Shown: positions 9,909 to 19,792, numbered from the stretch's first letter. The stretch: 64,000 nt of DNA from Bartonella apihabitans (GCF_030758755.1 NZ_CP132387.1:1736001-1800000), one strand, 5' to 3'. Translations and numbers: made by a program. Notes: generated by a model not told the origin, from the letters alone.

Positions 9909-10838
9909 ATGATTAATAGACGCAATACTCTCGCCGCACTGCTCTTTGGTGCACTGGCTTCCGTTTTGTCATTTCAATCACCGGCAAGTGCCGATGTTGT
10001 CATCAAACATGCCGCCGGTGAAACCTCTATTCCCGATAGTCCGAAACGGGTTGTGGTGTTCGACCTTGCCACGCTCGACAATATGAACCGGTTAAAAATT
10101 GATAATATTGTGGGTGTACCGGAAGGGATAAAGCCGAAATATCTTGAGCAATATAATGATGCAAAATACACCAAGGTCGGAACCTTGTTTGAACCCAATT
10201 ACGAGACAGTGGCAAGCCTGAAACCTGATCTTATTATTATTGCCGGCCGTTCGGCACCGAAATTCAACGATCTTGCAAAAATTGCTCCGACAATCGATTT
10301 GTCAGTCAACAACAATCATTATCTTGCCGATGTTGATCGCAATGTGACAATTTTAGGCCAGATTTTTAACAAGCAGAAAGAAGCAAAAGACGAAATCGAC
10401 AGCCTCAACAAAAAGCTTGAAGAAGTAAGGAAAGTTGCGGCTGACAAAGGAACAGGCCTTCTTGTTCTGACCACCGGTGGCAAAATTTCTGCCTTCGGGC
10501 CGGGGTCGCGTTTCGGCCTGCTGCATTCCGGTTTTGGTGTCAAACCGGCCAATGACAAACTGGAAGTAGGAAATCACGGGCAGATGATTTCACCCGAATT
10601 CATTTTGGAAACCAATCCGGACTGGCTCTTTGTGATCGACCGTGATGCAGCAATTGGCCGCGAAGGGGAATCGGCTGCAAAATTGCTTGATAACGCCCTT
10701 ATCAACAAAACCAAAGCAGCAGAGAACAAGCATATCGTTTATCTCGACCCGCAAAACTGGTATCTTATCGGTGGCGGACTTTCGGGTCTTCATGAGACAG
10801 CCGATCAACTTGATGACGTATTTTCCAAAGCAAAATAA
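9909..10838 (+). CDS. Siderophore-binding periplasmic protein (CeuE/FatB/YclQ-like)
   Basis: Solute-binding protein of an iron-siderophore ABC importer, 309 residues. The signal peptide is residues 1-28 (cleavage after ASA), without a lipobox cysteine, so it is free in the periplasm. The class III binding fold shows PKRVVVFD, LKPDLIIIAGR, ISPEFILETNPDWLFVIDRDAAIG and LDPQNWYLIGGGLSGL, characteristic of the CeuE/FatB/YclQ branch. That branch binds catecholate or petrobactin-type ligands, with CeuE preferring linear bis-catecholates. RBS GAGG. It follows the esterase, whose product would be its ligand (inference by analogy with Campylobacter Cee-CeuBCDE). Confidence 0.92.
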   Translation: MINRRNTLAALLFGALASVLSFQSPASADVVIKHAAGETSIPDSPKRVVVFDLATLDNMNRLKIDNIVGVPEGIKPKYLEQYNDAKYTKVGTLFEPNYETVASLKPDLIIIAGRSAPKFNDLAKIAPTIDLSVNNNHYLADVDRNVTILGQIFNKQKEAKDEIDSLNKKLEEVRKVAADKGTGLLVLTTGGKISAFGPGSRFGLLHSGFGVKPANDKLEVGNHGQMISPEFILETNPDWLFVIDRDAAIGREGESAAKLLDNALINKTKAAENKHIVYLDPQNWYLIGGGLSGLHETADQLDDVFSKAK

Positions 10839-10940
10839 GCATTTAGCCTGTTGTTGACTTAAAAAGTCATGAAACGGGTTGATTGTTTTACGCTTTAACG
10901 CTTAAACATCGGAAGCAGCAGATTGATCTGCCGGCTTCTG

Positions 10941-11924
10941 ATGTTTTTTAATCGGGTAAAGATTGACGTGCGCTCTCTTATTATTGGCATAACGGTTATT
11001 ATCGTCCTGTCGATTATCAGTATGTTTCTGGGGTTTTCCAGTGTTACCCTCTCCGGCCTTCTTGCCGGTGACGAGCACAGCTTTCTTGTATTTTTCCAAA
11101 CCCGTGTTCCGCGCACCATTGCGCTTATTCTTTCCGGCGCTTCTCTTGCCCTTGCCGGCATGATTATGCAAATGCTGACAAGGAACCGTTTTGTTGAACC
11201 TTCAACAGCGGGAACCGTTGAATCGGCCTCGCTCGGCATTCTTGTGGTGATGATATTTGCCCCCGGTCTTGATGTGATTTTAAAAATGCTGGTGGCAGCC
11301 CTTTTTGCGCTTTTCGGCTCGCTCATTTTCATGTTTTTATTGCGGCAAATCCCGCTTAAATCCGTGCTGATTGTGCCGCTAACGGGTATCATGCTCGGCT
11401 ATGTAATTGGCGCACTCACAAATGGCATTGCCGATCAGGAAATGCTTTTGCCATCGCTGCAATCCTACCTCTTTGGCAGCTTTTCCATGGTGGTTGAAGG
11501 CAAATATGAACTATTATGGCTGTCGTTGCCGCTTTGCCTTGTTGCCTATCTTGCGGCCGACCGTTTTACTGTTGCCGGTTTTGGCGAGGATTTTTCCAGT
11601 AATCTCGGCCTTGATTATAAAAAAGTTATGCTTTTCGGCCTTGTCATTATTTCCATGATAACGGCAACCGTTATCTGCACCGTCGGGCGGATACCCTTTA
11701 TCGGCCTTGTCGTGCCCAATATCGTCTCCATTGTCATGGGCGACAATATGCGCCGCACAGCACCTTTTGTCATGATAACCGGTGCGGGACTGGTTTTGAC
11801 CTGCGACATTCTTGGCCGGTTGATGAGCAAATCGGCAGAAATACCTGTTGGAACCATTATGGGCGTGCTTGGCAGTGTGCTTTTTATCGCACTTCTCTTG
11901 AAATGGAGAAAGCGCCTTGGCTAG
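10941..11924 (+). CDS. Siderophore ABC transporter permease, FecCD family (first subunit)
   Basis: Inner-membrane permease of the BtuC/FecCD family with about nine to ten hydrophobic helices. Family landmarks are RVPRTIALILSGASLALAGMIMQMLTRNRFVEPSTAG near the N-terminus, GLDYKKVMLFG, and GRIPFIGLVVPNIV with the following MR near the C-terminus (the coupling region to the ATPase). ATG 10941 gives a normal N-terminus; a TTG at 10923 is an alternative and neither has a strong RBS. The next permease starts eight bases before its stop, so translation is probably coupled. Confidence 0.9.
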   Translation: MFFNRVKIDVRSLIIGITVIIVLSIISMFLGFSSVTLSGLLAGDEHSFLVFFQTRVPRTIALILSGASLALAGMIMQMLTRNRFVEPSTAGTVESASLGILVVMIFAPGLDVILKMLVAALFALFGSLIFMFLLRQIPLKSVLIVPLTGIMLGYVIGALTNGIADQEMLLPSLQSYLFGSFSMVVEGKYELLWLSLPLCLVAYLAADRFTVAGFGEDFSSNLGLDYKKVMLFGLVIISMITATVICTVGRIPFIGLVVPNIVSIVMGDNMRRTAPFVMITGAGLVLTCDILGRLMSKSAEIPVGTIMGVLGSVLFIALLLKWRKRLG

Positions 11925-13338
11925 AAAAACACCGGACAATAAAAAGCCTGTTTTAAAAGGGCAAAAGCCAGAAAATACTGCCGGAACAAGTCCGGTTGAA
12001 TCCGGTATTGCCACATCCGGTCTTGTTGAAAGAGATCCTATCGAAACAACAATTGGCGAGAATAATTTCACAAAAACAGAAATTATCGAAACCGATACCA
12101 GCGCGCCGGATAGTCAAAGAAATGCTCTTGTCAAAGCCGATATTGTCGAAGCGGAAATTGACGAAAAAGATATTGGCGAAGCCGGAATTGGCGAGGCAGG
12201 CTTTGACGAAGTAAAAATTCCGGCAAAGAAATCAGACAAAAATTTACGCAAGGAAGCTGACAAGGAAGCAGTTAGGGAAAATGCCGCAGCTCTATCCGGC
12301 TTTATCAGCACGGATGAAGCGGATTCTTCCAAAACGGCTATTACCGGTAATAATGCCGCAGATTTGAGCTTCAGCAAACCCGAACATTCACGAAAAATCC
12401 GCTCGACACTGCCGCTTCTCGTCGGCCTTGGTGTTGTTGCGGCCATTTTTATTGCGCTTTACCTTTCATGGAATATGTCGGTTGTGATCTGGCCGTTCCG
12501 TTTGGGCAAACTCGTTTCGCTTATTCTGATTGCCTATACCATTGCTGTCTCGACGGTGCTTTTCCAGACGGTTTCCAACAACCGGATTCTTACCCCATCG
12601 ATTATGGGGTTTGACCAGCTTTATATCCTCATCCAGACGGTGGTTGTCTATTTTGTCGGCTCGACCGTTATTTACGGGGTAAGCGACGAAGTGCGTTTTC
12701 TCGTTGTGGCGCTCATTCTGACACTGTTTTCGACAAGCCTTTTCACATGGCTCTTTTCGGGAACCATCAAGGGGCTACACATGACGCTTTTGATCGGCGT
12801 TGTGTTTGGCGGCCTGTTCTTCAGCTTGCGCATGTTGTTGCAATTGCAGTTAAACCCCGATGAGGCGGTCAACCTCACCGATGTGATGTTTGCCAATTTC
12901 AACCGCTTCAACACCAATCTGATCGGCATTGCAGTAATTATTGTTGTGATTGTTTCGCTGATCGGCTGGCGTATGCGCTATCTTTTCGATGTGCTGGCAC
13001 TGGGGCGCGATATGGCAATCAATCTCGGTGTCGATTATAAACAGGCCGTCACGCGCATTCTTGTGCTGGTTTCGATTATGGTTGCCGTTTCAACCGCACT
13101 TGTGGGACCGGTCACCTTTTTCGGTCTTCTGGTTGCAAGCCTTGCCTACCAGTTTACGCCGACTGCCAAACATATGAGCGTGTTGCCGGTTGCCATTCTG
13201 CTTTCGATTATTTTCCTTGTCGGCGGGCAATTCATTCTTGAACAGCTTTTCAATATGGCAAGCCGGTTGAGCTTTATTATCGAATTTGTCGGCGGCATTG
13301 TGTTTTTGACCCTGCTCATCAAGGGAAAATTGAGATGA
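11917..13338 (+). CDS. Siderophore ABC transporter permease, FecCD family (second subunit) with long acidic N-terminal extension
   Basis: Partner permease, 473 residues against about 315-350 for the family. Residues 1-160 are a hydrophilic, probably disordered extension with a degenerate glutamate-rich repeat (KADIVEAEIDEKDIGEAGIGEAG). The FecCD core starts near residue 162 and carries NRILTPSIMGFDQLYILIQT, LGVDYKQAVTRILV and VGPVTFFGLLVASLAY. Initiation is at TTG 11917 with GGAG eight bases upstream; the TTG overlaps the stop of the first permease. The extension is on the cytoplasmic side and has no known role. The 3' end overlaps the ATPase start by four bases (ATGA). Confidence 0.87.
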   Translation: MARKTPDNKKPVLKGQKPENTAGTSPVESGIATSGLVERDPIETTIGENNFTKTEIIETDTSAPDSQRNALVKADIVEAEIDEKDIGEAGIGEAGFDEVKIPAKKSDKNLRKEADKEAVRENAAALSGFISTDEADSSKTAITGNNAADLSFSKPEHSRKIRSTLPLLVGLGVVAAIFIALYLSWNMSVVIWPFRLGKLVSLILIAYTIAVSTVLFQTVSNNRILTPSIMGFDQLYILIQTVVVYFVGSTVIYGVSDEVRFLVVALILTLFSTSLFTWLFSGTIKGLHMTLLIGVVFGGLFFSLRMLLQLQLNPDEAVNLTDVMFANFNRFNTNLIGIAVIIVVIVSLIGWRMRYLFDVLALGRDMAINLGVDYKQAVTRILVLVSIMVAVSTALVGPVTFFGLLVASLAYQFTPTAKHMSVLPVAILLSIIFLVGGQFILEQLFNMASRLSFIIEFVGGIVFLTLLIKGKLR

Positions 13339-14093
13339 TTGAAATTAGCCATGTATCCAAAAGCTATGACGACAATAGCATTATCGAGGATTTGTCGCTT
13401 AAAATCCCGAAAGGCGGAATGGTTTCGATTATCGGTCCCAATGGTGCGGGTAAATCCACCCTTCTAACCATGATCAGCCGCCTGCTGCCGATCACAAAGG
13501 GCACAATTACCGTTGACGGAATTGATGTGACAAAGGCCAAAGGCTCCGATTTTGCCAAACGGCTTTCTATTTTGCGACAGGAAAACACGCTCACAGCGCG
13601 CATCACTGTGGAAGATCTTGTAAGTTTCGGCCGCTACCCCTATTCGCATGGTGTTTTGACCAAAGAAGACAAGACATTTGTCGACAATGCCATTAGCTAT
13701 CTGGGGCTAGACCCCTATCGCAAACGTTTTCTTGATGAATTGTCGGGCGGGCAAAGACAACGCGCTTTTGTTGCCATGGTGATTTCGCAAAATACCGATT
13801 ATATCCTGCTTGACGAGCCATTGAACAATCTTGATATGCGCCATGCCGTTTCAATGATGAAGCGCCTTCGCAATGCTGCCGACGAATTGGGCAAAACCAT
13901 CATTATGGTAATGCATGATCTCAATTTTGCTTCTTGCTATTCCGATCTCATCATTGCTTTGAAAGAAGGAAAACTCGTTTATTCCGGTGCACCCGAAAAT
14001 ATCATGAAAGATGAAATCCTTTCGGCAATTTATGATATCGACATCAAGGTCAAAGATATAGACGGGCAGAAAATCGCCGTTTATTACCGCTAG
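13335..14093 (+). CDS. Siderophore ABC transporter ATP-binding protein (FepC/CeuD-like)
   Basis: The ATPase that powers import, 252 residues, normal for the family. Walker A GPNGAGKST (residues 35-43), Q-loop LRQENTLT, signature LSGGQRQRA, Walker B YILLDEP and the H-loop VMHD are all present. The start overlaps the permease stop as ATGA, indicating coupled translation. Last gene of the cluster, followed by about 320 bases before the next gene. Confidence 0.95.
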   Translation: MIEISHVSKSYDDNSIIEDLSLKIPKGGMVSIIGPNGAGKSTLLTMISRLLPITKGTITVDGIDVTKAKGSDFAKRLSILRQENTLTARITVEDLVSFGRYPYSHGVLTKEDKTFVDNAISYLGLDPYRKRFLDELSGGQRQRAFVAMVISQNTDYILLDEPLNNLDMRHAVSMMKRLRNAADELGKTIIMVMHDLNFASCYSDLIIALKEGKLVYSGAPENIMKDEILSAIYDIDIKVKDIDGQKIAVYYR

Positions 14094-14413
14094 ATCGGCT
14101 TTAACAAAAGTCTGCCACCCGAAAACGGGAAGGCTGCTAGAGAAAAAAGAAAAATTAAAAAAAGCGGCCGGTCAAAGAAATCATGGTAATGGGGGGAAAG
14201 GGCAAAAAACAAAAACCGTGTAAAAAACAATAAAACGTAAGAAAAAATAAGGGCGAAAGCAATTGCCCGAAAAATGTGTTGGAATGCGTTTCTTCACAAA
14301 AATATTCTTATGCTTTTAGAGCCGGTTCATGTTTATAGTCATGGGTCAGGAAGCCTCCCCGGAAAGACGGATGAGACAAGGTTGAAGTCCGCATTGTTAA
14401 AGAGACATCGCAA
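14094..14413. other. Intergenic region between siderophore cluster and MFS gene
   Basis: No gene is seen. A small hairpin (CCCGAAAACGGG, near 14117) follows the ATPase gene but lacks a clear T-tract. The stretch 14330-14400 before the MFS start is richer in G/C and could be a structured leader, but I recognise no riboswitch family. Confidence 0.4.
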
Positions 14414-15778
14414 GTGAATACAAATGCTGAAGTGACAAGATCCTATAAATTGACCGCTATTTTTGCGATTTGTCTCGGCGTTATCATGGCAATGATCGAC
14501 ACCGGTATTACCAATACCGCCCTTCCCACAATTGCGCAGGAATTCAAAACCAGTGAAGCTTCAACCGTTTGGGCGGTGACAGCCTATCTCCTTTCCATGG
14601 TTGCAATGACACTTCCTTTCGCAAGCCTTGGCGAGGTGATCGGCTTTCGCATTATCTTCATTGTCGGGCTTCTGGTTTTTACCCTCGCCTCGCTTCTTTG
14701 CGGGCTATCATGGTCACTTCCAACACTGGTTGGCGCACGCATTTTGCAAGGTATTGGCGCAGCCGGAATATTGAGTACCAACCTTCCCCTTATCCGCTTT
14801 ACCTTTCCGCCGCAAAAATTGGGTGTCGGGCTTGGTATCAATGCCATTTGCATGGGGGTGGGCTTTTCTTTGGGGCCGACACTGGCCTCGCTTATTTTGT
14901 GGTTTACCACCTGGCACTGGCTGTTTTTGATGAATGTTCCGCTCGGCATTGTGGCGCTTGCCATATCCTTCCATTCACTGCCAAAAACGCCTTTGAGCCA
15001 CTATCGTTTTGATAATCTTGCCGCCTGTTTTTGCGGTATCGGTTTTGCCGCTCTTATTTTCGGCATTGGTGAATCTGCACACCGCCAGCCGCTTTCCATG
15101 ATTATTCCGACCTTTGTCATTTCATTTGTTGCCATTGCTGCGCTTATCATCCGCCAGAAAAACCACCCTGCCCCGTTTTTGGCCTTTGATCTTTTTTCTT
15201 CGCGAATTTTTACCCTTTCCATTCTTGCCGTCCTTTTTGCCTTTATCGCGCAAGGGATTGCTTTCGTGGCGCTTCCCTTTTCGTTCCAGATGCTGATGCA
15301 TAAAAGCCAGTTTGCCACCGGCTTTCTGATTGCGCCGTGGCCTGCTTGTGCGGCGCTCACTTCAACCTTTACCGGCAGGCTTTCCGACCATTTTTCACCG
15401 GTTCTGCTTGTTGCGATCGGCATGTTTTTATGCGCAAGCGGCATGTTTTCCTTAAGCCTTCTTGGTGAAGGAACGCCGATGTTTGTGATTGTCATTTGCA
15501 TGATGGTGTGTGGTTCCGGCATGGGCTTTTTCAATGCGCCCAACCAGCGCGTTATCATGCTTTCAGCGCCTGCCGACAGAAGTGGCGCTGCCGGTGGTAT
15601 TATGGGCATAGCAAGGCTTATCGGCCAATCGGTGGGAAGTACACTTGTTGCATTCTTCCTGATTGTCTCTTCCCATTACGGCTCGCGCTATGCTTTGTGG
15701 TGCGGCACAATCTGTTTTTTACTCGCTGTATTGACAGGTGGCTTGCGGCTCACAAGCGGAAAAGCAAAAAAATCATAA
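14414..15778 (+). CDS. MFS transporter, DHA2-like drug:proton antiporter family
   Basis: An inner-membrane secondary transporter, 454 residues with about 14 hydrophobic segments, as in the DHA2 branch. Motifs include MIDTGITNTALPTIAQEF in helix 1 (the usual D-x2-NVALP site), GxRxLQGIGAA in helix 4 and the antiporter motif C-like region GINAICMGVGFSLGPTLAS. It starts at GTG 14414. The family exports drugs or metabolites; whether this one exports a siderophore or a toxic compound is not shown. It follows the iron cluster in the same direction but is probably its own transcript. Confidence 0.85.
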   Translation: MNTNAEVTRSYKLTAIFAICLGVIMAMIDTGITNTALPTIAQEFKTSEASTVWAVTAYLLSMVAMTLPFASLGEVIGFRIIFIVGLLVFTLASLLCGLSWSLPTLVGARILQGIGAAGILSTNLPLIRFTFPPQKLGVGLGINAICMGVGFSLGPTLASLILWFTTWHWLFLMNVPLGIVALAISFHSLPKTPLSHYRFDNLAACFCGIGFAALIFGIGESAHRQPLSMIIPTFVISFVAIAALIIRQKNHPAPFLAFDLFSSRIFTLSILAVLFAFIAQGIAFVALPFSFQMLMHKSQFATGFLIAPWPACAALTSTFTGRLSDHFSPVLLVAIGMFLCASGMFSLSLLGEGTPMFVIVICMMVCGSGMGFFNAPNQRVIMLSAPADRSGAAGGIMGIARLIGQSVGSTLVAFFLIVSSHYGSRYALWCGTICFLLAVLTGGLRLTSGKAKKS

Positions 15779-15929
15779 AATCTGCTTGCTGTTTTTTGGC
15801 CGCTGTTTCTTGGTCGCTATTTTCTTGACTGTTCTTTTTTGGCCAGTCTCTTCTGTCGTTTAAGCCGCACACTTTCTGGCCAACCGGTTTCATCCGCTTG
15901 GCTCATAAGCCGGTTAAAAACTATGTTCC

Positions 15930-17570
15930 TTAGCCGTTTGAAAAACGGGTTTCCAGAAGATCGACTTCGCGGATCAATTTTGCAGTTGTTTCTTCCGAAA
16001 GCTGGTGACGACGACCAAAAGCAAAATAGGTTTGGCGTTCGGCTTTCAAAGCTTCAAGGCGCAACCGCCTTTCGATTTCGGCAATCTTGTGCGTGTTGGC
16101 TGCATCTGCATCCGAAATATTCTGGTCGGCCAGTCTATCACGATAGTTCGACATGACGCGCGCGCCCGCACTTGTATAAAGGTCGGCATCGCTGCGGCCT
16201 TCACCCCAATTGTGCACCGCCTGTTCAACCGCTTTGATAGCCGCTTCGGCAGCCGCAATATGGGCGCGTTCTTCTTCCTTCTGGTGGGAAGGTTCGGGCG
16301 GCAATTCCAGACCTTTGAGGAGAAATGGCAAAGAAATACTTGCCATGACAAGCGAAATCAGAATAACGCCGGTTGCGAGAAATATTGCAAGGTCGCGGGC
16401 GGGAAATGGCGAACCGTCGGGCAAAAACAGCGGCAAGGTCAAAACACCGGCAAGGGTCACCGTACCACGAACACCGGCAAGCGATGTCACAGCAACGAGC
16501 CGCCAACTCGGCACAAAGGGTTTGAAGCCGCGCCGGTAAGCACGGGCAAGCGTAAAACGCAAAGAGACCCAAACCCAGATAAATCTGAGTAAGGCGAGCG
16601 CTACATTGATTAAAATAACATAAACCACAAGCCAGATCGGTTCATGGTGTCCGGTTTCCTGAACAACAATTGCCGCACCGCTCACAATATGGGGAAGCTG
16701 TTCGCCCAAAATGACAAAGATGACACCATTGGCAACAAATTGCACAGTGTCCCAGACAGCAAGCCTGCGAATGCGCGTTAAAGCAAGGTTGCGCAAACTG
16801 TCTTCGGTAAAGCTCATGGAAATACCGGCAGCAACGGCAGCAAGGATTCCCGATGCGTCCACCTGTTCGGCAGCAAGATAGGCAGCAAAAGGAATAAGCA
16901 GGCTTATGAGAATGTGGGAACCCGTTTCCTCGCCGAATTTATTGTTCCAGAAATTGCTCACCCAAGTAACGCAGAAGGTGGTTGCCGCTCCGATAATAAG
17001 ACCGGCAATGGCTGTCCACAAAAACGTTCCGAAAGCCGCAATGAGCGAAAAGGAGCCGGTCATGGCCGCTGCCACAGCAAAGCGCATACTAACAAGACCG
17101 GACGCATCGTTCAACAGGGATTCACCTTCCAGAATATGCATCAAACGCTTCGGGATAGGAGAGCGTTTGGCAATTGCTGTAACGGCCACCGGATCGGTCG
17201 GTGAAACAATGGCGGCAAGCGCAAAAGCCACCGAAAGTGGCATGGCCGGAATCATCCAATAAGTAAAAAAGCCGACACCCAGAACAGTAAAGACAACAAG
17301 CCCCAGTGCCATTTCAAGCACTGTCCAGCGGTCGCGCTTCAAACCGTCTTTCGGGATGCGCCAACCGTCAAGAAATAAAAGGGGCGGTAAAAACAGCAGG
17401 AAAAACATTTCCGGCCGCAATTTTACCCCCATATCGCCAGCAAGAGAAACCACCGCGCCGACAGCAATCTGGATAAGCGGTAACGGAATGGGCAATGGAA
17501 GTGCGCGCGATATTGCGCCGCTGATGATAACAGCGACCAGCAATATCAATATCACGACAACCGATTCCAC
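15930..17570 (-). CDS. Na+/H+ antiporter, CPA1 family
   Basis: Cation:proton antiporter, 546 residues with about 12 transmembrane helices and a cytoplasmic helical tail (residue 430 onward). Family signatures are LFLPPLLFLDGWRI, the ion-binding ND pair in EGESLLNDASGLV, AIVSPTDPVAV and the conserved arginine region SLAGVRGTVTLAGVL. It starts at GTG 17570 with GAAGGG ten bases upstream. It exchanges Na+ or K+ for protons in pH and salt homeostasis. It stands alone and converges with the MFS gene. Confidence 0.9.
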   Translation of the reverse strand: MESVVVILILLVAVIISGAISRALPLPIPLPLIQIAVGAVVSLAGDMGVKLRPEMFFLLFLPPLLFLDGWRIPKDGLKRDRWTVLEMALGLVVFTVLGVGFFTYWMIPAMPLSVAFALAAIVSPTDPVAVTAIAKRSPIPKRLMHILEGESLLNDASGLVSMRFAVAAAMTGSFSLIAAFGTFLWTAIAGLIIGAATTFCVTWVSNFWNNKFGEETGSHILISLLIPFAAYLAAEQVDASGILAAVAAGISMSFTEDSLRNLALTRIRRLAVWDTVQFVANGVIFVILGEQLPHIVSGAAIVVQETGHHEPIWLVVYVILINVALALLRFIWVWVSLRFTLARAYRRGFKPFVPSWRLVAVTSLAGVRGTVTLAGVLTLPLFLPDGSPFPARDLAIFLATGVILISLVMASISLPFLLKGLELPPEPSHQKEEERAHIAAAEAAIKAVEQAVHNWGEGRSDADLYTSAGARVMSNYRDRLADQNISDADAANTHKIAEIERRLRLEALKAERQTYFAFGRRHQLSEETTAKLIREVDLLETRFSNG

Positions 17571-18233
17571 TCTCGATAACCCTTCAGAGAAAAAACTATG
17601 CCATGCAATTTAAGCAATGAACAGTTTCAATAAGATAAACAAAAAACGAACTTCTGAAAAATTCCTGCCAAATTTATGACGATCGACTTCTGCTTATGTC
17701 ATGTGCGGTAAAAATGGTGAATTGTGGGCAGCTTTTCTTCTATTCAATGAAAAATAATTGTGCTCCATCAAAATTGTGTAACCGGATGAAATCTGCCCGT
17801 GACCTGACAAGGTTTCGCCCATAAAACTGTGTTCTGGCAATTGACCTCGCCTTTTCAAGACTGCTCCCGCTTTCACAAAAAGGACTCCCCTTTAAAGCGC
17901 AAGTATTACCTAACATTTTGTTTTTAGTTGATATTCTGAAAGCTATCCTGATGCTTTTGAAAAGCGGCTTTCTGGCCTTCTGTTTTTATTCAAAAAGCCA
18001 TTGTGCCGGTTAAAATTTTGGCGAAATAGATTTTTGCAATCAATGAGAAGAGTTAAACATTTCTCTCGATATGTTGTTTTTTAATTCACTGTTAGCGGCG
18101 AAATGTTCTGTTCTATATTGAAACTTTACTTCAAAAAATTATCATGTAAAATAATATTCTAATACTACATGATCTATTAAGAGATTAATGTAGACCGAAT
18201 ACTGTACACGAGTAAATTGTGGGAGAGACTATC
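17571..18233. other. Intergenic region, AT-rich
   Basis: About 660 bases without a supported gene. It becomes very AT-rich from about 18,040, probably the promoter of the gene at 18,234. No tRNA, integrase fragment or attachment repeat was recognised. Confidence 0.5.
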
Positions 18234-18953
18234 ATGGCACTGACACCGGTCCAGAATTTGAAATTCGCTTCTGTCAAAATCTTGCAAGAGAGGATTGACC
18301 AGAACGAACAACAGGCCAAACGCGCTCCCACGACGACGGAACAGATTTTTAAAGCCAAAGAAACAGGCTCTCCTTTGAACGCGGAGGAAAAGTCGACCTA
18401 TGACAAAATACGGAGCAAGATTGCAGGCGCTACGGTATTTGATAATAGCCGTATGAGCAAAAGCGAATTCCAAGCAAAAATACTGAAAGAAATAGCAAGG
18501 AAGCTCGGCATTGATCTTGATAAAGGTGGAACAGATCTCAAAGAACTGGCCAATTTTATCCACTACAGATTGGCTTACATGAAATCTCAAGACCCGGTAG
18601 CTTATGAAGAATTTATGGAAGACATCACTAAAAGGCTCGGCCTTGATAAATTAGGCTTGAAGGCGGAAGACATTGTCGAGGCAATGGCTGACCCATCGTC
18701 GAAAAAGGCGAAAGAAGTTGACCAAATACTTGATGTCTATTTCGGGAAAGATGGTGAATCCTCTTCTGAGGTTGACAGTGAACTGGACGATATCAAAGAA
18801 GTTCTGAACCGGAACGGCGGCACTTCAGCAAACGAAAAAGCGGCCGAACAACTTGCCATTGCTCCATCCAATGCTTCACGGCAAAAGGAGATTTTGACTG
18901 ACCAGCCGACCGGCACTTATATGCCGAAAAGCTTCCCACCAGCGCGGAGATAA
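18234..18953 (+). CDS. Hypothetical helical, charged protein
   Basis: A 239-residue soluble protein of unknown family. It has no signal peptide or membrane segment. It is rich in lysine, glutamate and aspartate, with long predicted helices; residues 90-180 (LGIDLDKGGTDLKELA, LGLDKLGLKAEDIVEAM) look like a folded helical domain and the C-terminus is disordered and proline-containing. ATG 18234 is chosen for the GGGAGAG RBS; an upstream in-frame GTG is less likely. It lies between the antiporter and the first phage-type genes and could belong to either. No function can be given. Confidence 0.7.
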   Translation: MALTPVQNLKFASVKILQERIDQNEQQAKRAPTTTEQIFKAKETGSPLNAEEKSTYDKIRSKIAGATVFDNSRMSKSEFQAKILKEIARKLGIDLDKGGTDLKELANFIHYRLAYMKSQDPVAYEEFMEDITKRLGLDKLGLKAEDIVEAMADPSSKKAKEVDQILDVYFGKDGESSSEVDSELDDIKEVLNRNGGTSANEKAAEQLAIAPSNASRQKEILTDQPTGTYMPKSFPPARR

Positions 18954-19551
18954 TTGCTTCTAACACTCATCACGCGATTGCTTAGTTTTTTAAAAAACGA
19001 CATTTTCCGAACGCTTGTGTTTTCGGATGAAAAATCGGCGTGAGGAATGGCAGCCGCTCTGTGTTCGACTCAAAGAGGAACGGCCGGAACGGATGAAAAC
19101 CGGAAACCGGTAAAACTAAGCTTTTTAACTCGAAAAACAAAACACTAAAAGCAGCAAACTATCGGAATTCTGGAAAACCGGTTCGGGTTTGAACAATAGA
19201 GTTTCTATTCAAGCTCTATGACTTTTCCCGCCTGCAAATGGTTCTTCCGGCTTTTCAAAAAAGGCTTTACCCCCCAAAGAAAAACGATTTCCGGAGGCAT
19301 TGGTAGATTTTGCAAAGTTTCTCATGGCGTTGATAAACAACTGATTATGTCGGTTCTTCACATAATATGCTCATCACTCATGTAACGTCCGATCGGCTTT
19401 TGCTTCTTCCTGCATTCAATGCAATTTCATGTAAACTAAGTGCCCACTCAAACTGTTCACCAATTAAAAGCAAAAGTAATTTTTCGGATATTTTATATAA
19501 GCGGGAATTCTAAGTCTGTCGAGCGGTTATAGGCGGCCGAAGCAAGGCAAT
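18954..19551. other. Intergenic region at the left prophage side
   Basis: About 600 bases with no supported gene on either strand. I looked for a copy of the tRNA-Pro 3' end (47,900) or any other tRNA-like stretch as an attachment site and found none. Confidence 0.5.
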
Positions 19552-19573
19552 AAAAAACCCCGCTGAAGCGGGG
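19552..19573 (-). terminator. Rho-independent terminator of the Ntn-hydrolase pair
   Basis: CCCCGC-TGAA-GCGGGG (19558-19573) precedes six A on the plus strand, so on the minus strand a 6-bp GC stem is followed by U6. It lies just downstream of the leftward genes at 19,610-20,645. Confidence 0.85.
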
Positions 19574-19609
19574 TAAGTACGAAGTTACTGTGTGCGAAGT
19601 TTGGAAATA

Positions 19610-19792
19610 TCATCCCAATTTTAAATTAACTAACGTAGGTAGTTTAATTTTTAACCGCGAGTTATCTTTATTATCAGACCGCTCTTTCACAACATAACTT
19701 CCTGTTTGTGATTTTTGATATTCATATTTTGGCATCTTTGATGTTGTGCCGAGAGACGCCGTCAACCTTTTTTCACGCGTTTGACTAGACAT
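19610..19792 (-). CDS. Small basic protein translationally coupled to the Ntn hydrolase
   Basis: A 60-residue lysine/arginine-rich protein without recognisable family. Its ATG lies inside the last codons of the upstream gene (8-base overlap, CATGTCTAG), and a strong terminator follows, so the pair forms a two-gene operon. The fixed overlap suggests stoichiometric production with the hydrolase, for instance as partner, substrate or inhibitor (inference). It could also be a chance frame; the coupling and terminator favour a real gene. Confidence 0.6.
   Translation of the reverse strand: MSSQTREKRLTASLGTTSKMPKYEYQKSQTGSYVVKERSDNKDNSRLKIKLPTLVNLKLG

Noticed and set aside
14330..14413. Riboswitch-like leader before the MFS gene
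   Set aside because: Some G/C-rich complementarity, but no match to guanidine or other known riboswitch cores.
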